A stretch of 64,000 nt of DNA from Tubulanus polymorphus. Its lineage: Eukaryota > Nemertea > Palaeonemertea > Tubulaniformes > Tubulanidae. Position numbers and translations under genes: made by a program. Every line of letters begins with the position of its first letter. Positions within the stretch are counted from its first letter, which is position 1. Below are positions 34,077 through 45,100 of this stretch, piece by piece. The notes under the pieces were generated by a model. The model saw only the letters and a program-made list of their open reading frames with translations. It made no database searches and was not told the DNA's origin. The DNA is taken from contig NC_134025.1 of the NCBI RefSeq assembly GCF_964204645.1, forward strand, positions 434,001 to 498,000. The letters run 5' to 3'.

Positions 34077-35542
34077 GTTGATGGTGGTTGAGTTGAGGGT
34101 GGCGGGCCGCCTCACTCGTAAACTTTAACCCGATCTAAAACACCAAATTTACCACCAAAATCCTCGATTCAACTGCTCAAATCAATTCTATGTCGGTTGT
34201 CGATGTTTGTTATCAGACATTAGACAACATTACGGGTTTAAAATAGCGAGATTTGACGAGTAAAAGACGATATTGATGCTTTCAGATTGTCGTGTTGTAC
34301 TAGAATCGACAAAGAGCGAGGTCGCCGCGCCAGTACAGCAAACTGGTCGGCACCGTGAAATCCGGGGTAGGGGTTAATTTGAAGTAGAATTTCTCAAAAC
34401 TGAAGATACGGATCTGTTTCAAACTCCCACATCATTCGAAGAATATTATCATTTATTGATCTAGAAAGTATTGAGTTTCTTCGTAAAATTGTCTTTAAGA
34501 TATTAGCAGTAGAAAAGCGACATTTCTTTCAGCTTTGAAATCTTTCCCACATGAATAGGCGTGACCTAGTCGATCTACGATTTGATTGGCTGTCGAAAGT
34601 GATGATTGACATATTTCGGCTCCGATCGAGTATAAATTCCATAAAATACAGGGTACCGATCCTGAAAGCACATGGCCTCCATAGCTGATGTAAACAAATC
34701 GTTGTCAAAACAAAAGAAGTTTTAGGGGTGTCAAACATTCGATCTCCTTTTTCGTCACTTTCACTCGAGCAAAGCCTCGATTATGGTCTTTTTAAACCTT
34801 CAAAAGATCCACAAATAACTAATGAAGTGAAGGAAAATTTAAAAACAAATCAAATAATTTATTTTTTATTACATGTTCAGCAAATATTTACAAACAGAAT
34901 GATAAATCACATTATAAATGCCAATTTGGCACCTTTTGGGGATAAAGTTTTTTACGTGGTTGTTTTAAAAATCATCTTTAGAACAATCTATATCTTTATT
35001 ATCTAAAACAGAGCCAGGATTTATCAGAAGATAAGGGAAGAGCGATTACCTACCATAAATTTATGTATTTATTTCTTTAAAATTGATCAGTTAAAATAAC
35101 AATGTACAATAATGTAATTAATGTATCACAGTTTAACAAAGAGTTATTCTACTTTTTAATTAATGTTTAATTATTGCACAAACTCAAACACAACATATGT
35201 CAAATTACAGACTACAACTGATTCACCATGGCAACATGAAGTAACCAATGGCAACATGAAGTATCCAATGGCAACAATAAGTAACCAATGGCAACATGAA
35301 GTATCCAATGGCAAGTAAACAAACAACTTGTGACACTTTAACGTTTTCATGAATGTGGCCATGTGATTTTTTAGTAAGTGAATACAAGTCTTTATGGCGG
35401 ATTTGAATTATGTGTTACCCCTAAAACTAGGAATAGCAAGTTGACTGAGTTACCCCTAAAACCAGGAATACCAAGCCGACTAGACTCGAGTCTAATGAAT
35501 GCGTTTAACCGGTTTATGAGGTAAACAGCTACACGTCAACTG
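34077..35542. other. Intergenic region BAZ1A/ATG14
   Basis: The left part (34077-34400) is the BAZ1A 5' flank; GC-rich patches such as 'GGTCGCCGCGCCAGTACAGC' suggest the promoter. The rest holds the 3' flank of ATG14. A short tandem repeat at about 35225-35315 has five copies of 'CAATGGCAACATGAAGTA' (18-20 bp). The small frames at 34529-35006 show no protein features. Confidence 0.5.
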
Positions 35543-38500
35543 TCATCGTTTATCAGTTGTTTGTCCGGTAGCTGCTCTCCATAACGACGCAACAGATGCT
35601 GCAGCTGTAGACATATAACTAGCACCTGCTGTACTCATACTGGTATCAGTAGATAGTAATCTCGATGCTAAAGCCTGTGATTGAACGGTAGAAGTGCTGC
35701 TGGTGCACGATCGAGTCGGGATTTCCATCTCCGGTAAATTAGATGGCACAGTCTCCCAATCACCGGCGGTTTCATTATCATCGGAAACATCCGACTCACT
35801 GTCGCTATAGTTACTGTCGTCCAGCATCGATTGAATCAATTCATCGTTCAATTCATAATTACCGGCTCCGAAAAATAATATACTCACAAAAATTAGAATC
35901 CTGTTTAAAACAATTCAGGATCCAGTTCACAACTCCCAAGTTCAGAGTTAACTATTAAATTACAACTTTAGAACTGAATTATGAGTAACATTTTGACTAT
36001 GGGATAATAAATTATTGGAAATGAATTGACTTTATTTGTGGAACTAGAATTTGTTAAGTTAACCACTGGATAATGATAAAAGTGACAACTGAAATTTCTT
36101 TTTTTACTATTTAGAGCAACTGCAGTCCCTGATGTTCATTCATCCCCAAAAATCTAGATATAATAGTATGAATAAATGAAGAAATCCCACACTTCGAATT
36201 CATAATTATACGATCAAATTTATTATTATGAAACCTGATGAAACATTCCACCTGATGATGGCTGTTAGTCAACAGCCATCATCATTCCACCCGATGATGC
36301 CTGTCAGTCAACAGTCATCATCATTCCACCTGATGATGGCTGTCAGTCAACAGCCATCATCATTCCACCTGATGATGGCTGTCAGTCAACAGCCGCAACG
36401 TTGTGGTTTCATAATAATAAATTTGATCGCATAATTTTAAATTCGAAGTGTGGGATTTCTTCATTTATCTACAGTATACACGGATTATAGTGTTTATTCC
36501 ACAACTAATAGAATGAATGATTGATTTACCTTCCTAAAGTTGGTGATTGCAGTAGAGTAAGTAGATTATGCAGAGTATGAGTTGGATGTAGATGATCAGA
36601 ATCGACTAATTGTGTAAAACACAAGTGTAACACATTATAATTCAGTTTATACACGATACGACGAAATCTTTTCTCCGACAGATCCGAACCAAACTCGCTG
36701 AAAAACAAACATTTTCTTTCAATACAATTACATCGAAATAGCATTTATCTGTATTATACTGAGTAACTACTCAAAATCCCTGATATATCAGCAGCAGTCT
36801 CAGTATATCAGCACAAATAACGAGACAAGTAGTACTAGGGTTAACTATTTATTAGACCCACAAGCTTTCGCTACTAATGTATAGAAGCTTCATCCATTAG
36901 TAGAAAACTTGTGCGTCAAATGAATAGTTAACCTATAATATAGTACTACTCATCTCGTTACTTATCAGGGTCCGATCTAAGGAATGAGAACCACTTGCCC
37001 GGGGGCAAGCGTATCTGAAATTTTACTTGCCCCCTCCAAAATCTACTTGCCCTACACAAGCAGTCCAACTGTTGTATCGATTGGCAAAAAGCTTTGTGAC
37101 ATAAAATTGCACTAGCCAAGGAGACAAGTGATAATGATAACCTACTTGCCCTGATGAGAATATACTTGTCCCAGGCAATTGGAGAAGTGCTAAGATCGGA
37201 CCCTGCTTATTCTGAACATGGCTACTCTATGAATCTCCTATATCAGTATAATACAAGTGAAAATCAGTACAATTCATAATCTAAGAATTGTATATATTTA
37301 CCTGTAACACATTCGTTTAGGTAAATTAATATCTAATATTGAAGCGATGCCGAGAACTAATTGAGCTGTATAAGATAAAGCAGCGCTGATCGTATGAGCA
37401 GCACTTGGTTCTATTAAATCACTCAATTCATCACCATCTGACGGTTTCAATTCAGATACTGAAATATATAAATCAGTTAGAAATTACTGACTCATGTACA
37501 GTCAAACCCCGATATACCGCCCTCCCATTTACCGCCACCCCCGCCTACCGCCAGGTTTTCTCAATGTACATCTCAATACAAATACATAGTTAGTAAAACA
37601 CCCCCGATATACCGACATACTCTCTATACGGCCAAAATCATCGGGTTGACTGTATATTCCAATATATATACTGTATATTGTGCATTATGTAGTTAAAAAC
37701 CAACCACAGTCGAGAAGAGATTAACATTTTATCCTTACCTTCGACGTGATAAGCAGAATAATCACCGTTCCCAGGAATAGATGGTTCGATGATTGTATAT
37801 CTGTGTTCACTACCATTATCGATATAGATCCATTTACCTCTTACATAAGAGGTACGTCTAGCTTCAGCTAATGCACTAACTGTGCTCTGCACTAAACTAT
37901 CACCATTATCACTACAAAATGTAAAACATCATCTCTTTATTCATTAAATAACGAGTACCCCCGGTTTGACCTAATATTGACTTGAGAGTGATATCTGAGT
38001 TGGATGATACAGTAGACTCAGCTCAAGTCTGATCTTTTGACTTGAGAGTGATATCTGAGTTGGATGATACAGTAGACTCCGCTCAAGTCTGATCTATTGA
38101 CTTGAGAGTGATATCTGAGTTGGATGATACAGTAGACTCCGCTCAAGTCTGATCTATTGACTTGAGTGATATCTGAGATGGATGATACAGTAGACTCCTC
38201 TCAAGTCAGATGTTTTGACTTGAGAGTGATATCTGAGTTGGATGATACAGTAGACTCCGCTCAAGTCTGATCTTTTGACTTGAGAGTGATATCTGAGTTG
38301 GATGATACAGTAGACTCCTCTCAAGTCAGATGTTTTGACTTGAGAGTGATATCTGAGTTGGATGGTACAGTAGACTCCGCTCAAGTCCTCCTCTCAAGTC
38401 TGATCTTTTGACTTAAGAGTGATATCTGAGTTGGATGGTACAGTAGACTCCGCTCAAGTCTGATCTATTGACTTGAGAGTGATATCTGAGTTGGATGATA

Positions 38501-40827
38501 CAGTAGACTCCTCTCAAGTCAGATGTTTTGACTTGAGAGTGATATCTGAGTTGGATGATACAGTAGACTCTGCTCAAGTCTGATCTTTTGACTTGAGAGT
38601 GATATCTGAGTTGGATGATACAGTAGACTCCTCTCAAGTCAGATGTTTTGACTTGAGAGTGATATCTGAGTTGGATGGTACAGTAGACTCCGCTCAAGTC
38701 CTCCTCTCAAGTCTGATCTTTTGACTTAAGAGTGATATCTGAGTTGGATGGTACAGTAGACTCCGCTCAAGTCTGATCTATTGACTTGAGAGTGATATCT
38801 GAGTTGGATGATACAGTAGACTCCGCTTAAGTCTGATCTATTGACTTGAGAGTGATATCTGAGTTGGATGATACAGTAGACTCAGCTCAAGTCTGATCTT
38901 TTGACTTGAGAGTGATATCTGAGTTGGATGATACAGTAGACTCCACTCAAGTCTGATCTTTTGACTTGAGAGTGATATCTCAGTTAGATGATACAGTAGA
39001 CTCCGCTCAAGTCTGATCTTTTGACTTGAGAGTGATATCTGAGTTGGATGATACAGTAGACTCTGCTCAAGTCTGATCTATTGACTTAAGAGTGATATCT
39101 GAGTTGGATGATACAGTAGACTCCTCTCAAGTCTGATCTTTTGACTTGGGAGTGATATCTGAGTTGGATGATACAGTAGACTCCGCTCAAGTCTGATCTA
39201 TTGACTTGAGAGTGATATCTGAGTTGGATGATACAGTAGACTCCGCTCAAGTCTGATCTTTTGACTTGAGAGTGATATCTGAGTTGGATGATACAGTAGA
39301 CTCCACTGGAGTCAGAATATTGTAATATTCACCTCTTCTGTTGATCTTGAACGATGGGAAAAATATGATTAACTAAAGAATGAATGGTGTCCTGTCGGAG
39401 GCGCCGGAGATCTTCATCTTTGCGAAATAACGTGTTGTGATGTTTCTCTGTGTATATTTGACTACTGGCGATATATTTCAGAATTCGGTTGACTTTCTCC
39501 CGATGTTTTACACCTCGAGCCGCCCGTGATTGATTCTTTTCCTTTAACTTTTTAAGTTCTTCTTTATCTGAAAAAAAGAATGAAACAGTTGAAAGATTTG
39601 AATAGATAAACGCTTGAATCCGATTCCATTGTTGTGAGTTATATTTTTAAAGAGCTTTGTGCAATTGATCCCTGAAATATGATCTTTTTTTACCGGTCTC
39701 AATTTGTTTTTCTTTCTCTTTTAAATGTTCTTTGATGAAATACAAACGATCTTTCAATAAAGCTGTGTCACATTCCTACAATAAAAAAAAACAATTTATG
39801 ACTTCAATTTTGGTAGCAAAACTTTTCTTTCTTCAGAGGAATATTTTGAAAAGCGAGATATTTTACCTTTTGTATAATTGATTCTCTGTTAGATACAGCT
39901 GTACTGAAACTTTTAAAATCATCAGATCGTATTAATTAGTTTAAATAGATTTAAATCCTGAAATCAATCAATACAGCGACACTTACTCATTGAGAATCTT
40001 TATTTTCTCCGCCTTCAGTTGATTCCATTTTTCTAGTTTAGAACTGAATCTGTAAAATAAGATTGATTGAGAGAGATTGAGCTGCATTAAAAAGAAGACA
40101 TTGTTCCATCATATATCTGGCCTCTGGGTTAGGTTTGACTCTTCCATTAGTGGCTTATCATATAAATCCGGGGTCCAAAATCAGAGATTTACTTTAATAT
40201 CGAAGTTAGGTGACCTATTTTCATGGCGGCTGTATTGATGCCAATAATGGTAAATACGTTTAACGCAGCACAGCCATGACAGCGAAGGAAGTACGTTAAT
40301 TTAATGAATACCGATGGAAGATTAGTGGTTTGACTGCAGCCAATACCATCTCTCTTCATGGTGGTACCTAAGAAACTGTTTTAAATCATTGATTTTGTAT
40401 CTGCTGTCAGAATTCAAGAGTTGAAATGATTTTTCTCGATCGAGAGAAAAAACCTTAGAGACAGTGAATGCGGAACTGGATGCTGGTTGTATAATTGATA
40501 CCTGTTTGGATCGTTGTTTGAAGTAGATAGAATGTTGTCATCTTCAGATGAGGAATCACTGGTATTAGTAGTCGGTGAGGAGCCGGAGGTTGGCCAGCAG
40601 GACGATGAGGAGGAGGGTGAAGGTTGCGAGATGATGATATTTGAATGTATATAATTTCCAGCTATCAAACACGTCACGCATGTAAATGGTCTCCTACGAC
40701 TTAGACACAACGGGCATCTCTCAACAGCCACTGATACGGCTCCATTCGAGTCCGAAAACGATGAATACAGCTTAAAATCAGTTGGAGCAGTTCCACTACT
40801 TTCATCACTACTCGAAACGGCGGCCAT
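35543..40827 (-). CDS. ATG14: Beclin 1-associated autophagy regulator ATG14 (Barkor)
   Basis: Nine exons in coding order: 40502-40827, 39987-40049, 39867-39903, 39694-39775, 39333-39567, 37739-37911, 37302-37458, 36530-36697 and 35543-35882. They are in phase for about 526 residues (human 492). Signature blocks: N-terminal VAVERCPLC...CVTCLIAGNYI (two CxxC pairs), coiled-coil exons (LKDRLYFIKEHLKEKEK), STVSALAEARRTSYVRGKW, GNGDYSAYH, LDINLPKRMCYS, YNVLHLCFTQLV...LHPTHTLHNLL, and the C-terminal BATS-like ASVASLWRAATGQ, which in the family binds curved PI3P membranes. It directs the class III PI3-kinase complex I to the ER and autophagosome formation sites. A Ser/Asp-rich insert after the Cys motif lengthens exon 1. 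It shares a 503-bp promoter region with ITPK1. Introns carry a 60-bp satellite and several MITEs. Confidence 0.95.
36172..36468. mobile_element. MITE with long perfect terminal inverted repeats and an internal palindromic array
   Basis: About 55-bp terminal inverted repeats. The outer part, 'ATAAATGAAGAAATCCCACA' on the left and its reverse complement on the right, is perfect, and the arms continue to 'AATTTATTATTATGAAAC'. Between them lie three to four copies of a 30-40 bp unit, itself a palindrome ('GATGATGGCTGT...ACAGCCATCATC'). The + strand frame 36228-36434 is repeat translation. It sits in the last ATG14 intron. Confidence 0.85.
36818..36960. mobile_element. Hairpin MITE in an ATG14 intron
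   Basis: Begins 'TAACGAGACAAGTAGTACTA' and ends with 'TAGTACTACTCATCTCGTTA'. The arms also share 'GTTAACTATT' and 'GCTACTAATG', so the whole 143 bp folds as one imperfect hairpin. No coding capacity. Confidence 0.8.
36967..37204. mobile_element. MITE with AGGGTCCGATCT ends
   Basis: Ends are 'AGGGTCCGATCT' and 'AGATCGGACCCT', perfect 12-bp inverted repeats. Internally 'ACTTGCCC' and its complement recur. It directly abuts the preceding hairpin element (36818-36960). Confidence 0.75.
37497..37654. mobile_element. Pogo-like MITE in an ATG14 intron
   Basis: Starts 'TACAGTCAAACCCCGATATA' and ends 'ATCGGGTTGACTGTA', giving inverted ends with a CAGTCAAACC terminus and TA flanks. This end structure is characteristic of the pogo/Tigger branch of Tc1/mariner. 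Internally 'CCCCGATATACCG' is repeated, suggesting a nested copy. Confidence 0.7.
37979..39316. repeat. 60-bp satellite in an ATG14 intron
   Basis: About 22 tandem copies of a strictly 60-bp unit containing 'GACTTGAGAGTGATATCTGA' and 'GATACAGTAGACTCCGCTCA'. One variant has 'CTCTCAAGTCAGATGTTTTG' in place of 'GCTCAAGTCTGATCTTTTG'. Two places (about 38383-38400 and 38700-38715) have a short extra 'CTCCTCTCAAGTC' insertion at the same offset within an otherwise identical neighbourhood, so a block of several units was itself duplicated. It lies between ATG14 exons 39333-39567 and 37739-37911. Confidence 0.95.
40150..40420. mobile_element. Probable MITE in ATG14 intron 1
   Basis: The left portion contains 'GGGGTCCAAAATCAGAGATT', similar to the arm of the hairpin element at 17303-17472. 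The right portion ends in 'AAATCATTGATTTTGTATC', a rough inverted counterpart. Boundaries are uncertain. Confidence 0.5.
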
Positions 40828-41330
40828 ATTTGTTTATAATTGTAGTTATGCGTGTCACTAATAGGCGGCGACACTAAACGGTCAATAAAGTAATTTTGAA
40901 TTTGAATAAAAATAATTGAATTGGTAATACTAATTATCAGAATAAACCGACCTCAGAAATATATGACGGTTCCTGGCGGTATTTATTACGCGCATGATTT
41001 ACTTCCGTGTTTTCAGTGTATAATAAGCTCTACTTATATTGTCGCGACCGCCCGCCGCCCTGCACAGTCCCGCCCGCGCCCTGTTTGGGCTTGTTGTATC
41101 GGATCTGTGTGTGTTGAACTGTACACACACCCTGCCCCGGCCCCGGGATCGAGCACAGCTTGAGTTGAGTACGAATAGATGACAAGTTTAGTTGGTTGAC
41201 AGTTTTTAGAGAGGGTCGTCAGGTGGATCAGTCAGTTCCAAGTTGCGCTCCTCGTCCGTTCTCCAACCTAGTTTACGAGTTAGGATATTGTTTTTGGTAC
41301 TATCTGTAAGAATAACTGAATCAGCTCATC
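40828..41330. promoter_or_regulatory. Bidirectional promoter region ATG14/ITPK1
   Basis: 503 bp between divergent start codons. It has the most GC-rich patch in its surroundings at about 41041-41155 ('GCGACCGCCCGCCGCCCTGC'), with GC-box-like motifs, and no TATA box. 'GGCGGCCAT' just ahead of the ATG14 start resembles the YY1-type element common at housekeeping promoters. Confidence 0.55.
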
Positions 41331-42115
41331 ATGAAGCGTGTTGGATTCTGGCTAAGTGATAAAAAATACAGGAAGCTAAATTGGCCAGCTTTTGAAAAAT
41401 ATTGCAGGTAAGTTTCGTTGAATGATCGAGTGAAACTATGACACTGCTGGCACTGAGCCAGATAATCTGAAAATCAATGATTATTGTTAAATGTTTGTTT
41501 TTATGATATTTCAGGGATGATGATATTGAACTAGTTAGGGTAAGTACCATAGATTCCTCGATGATGTCACTCAGATCCCCCATTACGTAGTTTAGTCGGG
41601 CCTACCTAAACCACAGACTAGGTTATCAACTTGCAGATCACCCAATGACATCATAATGTTAACCCCTAATCAATGACTAACAAGCAGTCAAAAAAAGACA
41701 AACTATCAAATTATCAAATCAACTGAACTGCAACAACTTCAATTATCGATGAGAGACCACCGTACGCTGCTGATTATGACATCATATTGATCGTGATTCC
41801 CATGAATGCTGATGCTTCTCATGAATTAATCAACCTTTAATGTGTTGTAAACAAATGCAAATTAATTGGTTATTAATAAGCTATCGCCATGGTAATAAAT
41901 GATGTCATAGGGCGATTATGATCAATGATAGATAGAAAACCTAAATAGTGGAATGTTTATTTTAACAATGTTGTATAGGATTAAAATTAACCCATCCACT
42001 CTGAATATTGTAATCAATTTTGGTAATATGCCAAGAAGTTGCCCCTCAATGTATTGGGTTATCTTTAAAATCATTGACATAATTTACATGTATTCAAAGT
42101 GTGTTATATATCAGA

Positions 42116-42154
<39 letters not shown>

Positions 42155-45100
42155 TTGACCTATTGAAAAAATCTTAAGATTTTGTCACCTAAAATAAATA
42201 ACACTCAGTGAAATGTAAGATTTAATCAGAAGAGGACATTTCAGACTAATCAATACTGTTATTTGAAATTTGACTTGACTTATTGACACTATTTTGATTT
42301 GTAAATACATCTTTAGCATAAAGTCTGATAATGGTTGTGTTAGGTGAAAAGGTTAATACAGGTTCTGTGTGACACATAACTATGATCTGAAAAACCAAAA
42401 TCTATAAAATAGATTTGAAAGATTAAAAACAAATTTTATTTATCAAGAATTACAATCAAAAGTTTAAAGACACGAGGTTGTTAGTTGATTGATTTGAAAA
42501 TTGAATTTATGCAAAATCGATTAAATAGTTATAAATCTTTTAGTGAAACTGGCTCTAGGGGGCCTCTCTATTAAGCTAGGTTTAGTTCGCTGAGCGCACA
42601 AGGGTTTGCTATGTCTCCGGATTGCTATGGTTAATTGGTATTTATATATTGTTGTGTAGTGTTGATAGTTTTGACCTGTTTTTCTACATGAATTCAGCCT
42701 ATAATTAGAAGTACTGAATGAGTACTGATCATATTTAATATTCACACATCATATTTCAGTTTGAAATCTCACGAAAATTGAATCAAAATATCAGGATCTA
42801 CCCCCAACATTTTCTCTCCCAGCACATTCTGGCAACTACCCAGTAAAAATATTTATGTGATTATAAAATTCTTGATGTATGTATCATTAGAGTAGGAGGT
42901 TTAGAGTTGTATAGGGAGCCAGTGAATGAATGCAGGATAAACCGATTTTCTATTTGTCCTATCGATTATTGGAACCGTGGAACTAACTCTAATACTGTGT
43001 GTTACTGTGGGTTACGCTACTTGACCTCACAATGTAGCGATCATTTATATATTAATAGAAGTTTTATTTTTTAGATAAATTTGGCAGGAATACATAACAC
43101 ATTACTGAGGTCCATGGAGAACATTATTAGTATTACTTAAAAATAGTGAAAGCCAATGTTTCATTTATGAGAAAACTGTGTAGTGACCTTTCACGCTTCA
43201 CATGTGTTCTGGACTTTGAAAATGAACTACAAACACCAGACATTAGTAGACATTTTATCAGAAAACTTTCAAAACTGATCGTCCATATTTCCCAATACAA
43301 TTAGTGAATATCTAGAGTGGGCTGCAGATAGTTAACCCACCACACCGCGTCCTCCTGAGGGTATACACCGTTCCTCTTGGGGTATACACCACATCCTCCT
43401 GGGGGTGTACACCGTGTCCTCCTGAGGGTATACACCGTGTCCTCCGGGGGTGTACACCGTGTCCTCCTGGGGGTGTACACCCCCTCCTCCTGGGGGTACA
43501 TACCATGTCCTCCTGGGGGTATACACCATTCTGATTGCTGTATGTTTTACTGACGGATGTTTTTATATTTTGACAGTTGGATTTGAATTATCCGTTTGAA
43601 GAACAAGGACCATTCGATCTTATTATTCACAAAGTGTCAGATGTTGTGATAAAATCAAACCATGGATGTGTTCAATCTAAAAAACAATTACCCAACTTTA
43701 TGGTAAGTTTCCTCTTAATGAAGTTTCTACTGTTCAGACGTTTCTGACCGAGGACTCTGTTCTACTGTTCAGACGTTTCTGACCGAGGACTCTGTTCTAT
43801 TGTTCAGACGTTTCTGACCGAGGACTCTGTTCTACTGTTCAGACGTTTCTGACCGAGGACTCTGTTCTACTGTTCAGACGTTTCTGACCGAGGACTCTGT
43901 TCTATTGTTCAGACGTTTCTGACCGAGGACTCTGTTCTATTGTTCAGACGTTTCTGACCGAGGACTCTGTTCTACTGTTCAGACATTTCTGACCGAGGAC
44001 TCTGTTCTAATGTTCAGATGTTTCTGACCGAGGACTCTGTTCTACTGTTCAGACGTTTCTGACCGAGGACTCTGTTCTACTGTTCAGACGTTTCTGACCG
44101 AGGACTCTGTTCTACTGTTCAGACGTTTCTGACCGAGGACTCTGTTCTACTGTTCAGGACTCAGTTCCATAATTCTTGGTTCAGTTCATTTCTAATGTTT
44201 TTACTCGAGATCAGTGAAAATCATTAACAGCCAGTTGTCAAACTGTGTAGAACCCACCGTAGAACTGGGTCCAGTGTAGAACCCACCGCAGAACTGAGTC
44301 CCATGTAGAACCCACCGTAGAACTGGGTCCAGTGTAGAACCCACCGCAGAACTGAGTCCCATGTAGAACCCACCGCAGAACTGGGTCCCATGTAGAACCT
44401 ACCGCAGAACTGGGTCCCATGTAGAACCCACCCATGTAGACCTGACTGTGACTACTATCTGGGAGTAACTTCTATGTAAGAGCTCAACTCCCATAATATT
44501 AAAATAATCTCAAAATCGACTATTTTTGATCGACTCATTTTGGTGTAGACTCCCAGTACTCGAGATATCCAGTCGTCAGGCGTGATAGATGCTTATTTTA
44601 CTGAATAAATCAATACTAAAAAATATTTTTGCTTTTATTCAAGCAAAATCAAAAGTGTGAAGGTTTTAATGGGATAAACGTTTTGTTCAATGGTGATCAA
44701 AACGATTTGTGGGTTGGATGGGACTGGATGTGGGTTGGATGGGACTGGATGTGGGTTGGAAGGCACTGGATGTGGGTTGGATGGGACTGGATGTGGGTTG
44801 GATGGCACTGGATGTGGGTTGGATGGCACTGGATGTGGGTTGGATGGGACTGGATGTGGGTTGGAAGGCACTGGATGTGGGTTGGATGGGACTGGATGTG
44901 GGTTGGATGGCACTGGATGTGGGTTGGATGGCACTGGATGTGGGTTGGATGGGACTGGATGTGGGTTGGATGGCACTGGATGTGGGTTGGATGGCACTGG
45001 ATGTGGGTTGGATGGGACTGGATGTGGGTTGGATGTGACTGGATGTGGGTTGGATGGGACTGGATGTGGGTTGGATGGGACTGGATGTGGGTTGGATGTG

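Noticed and set aside
37979..39316. CRISPR-like regular repeat
   Set aside because: Units are contiguous 60-bp tandem copies without unique spacers, in a eukaryotic intron.
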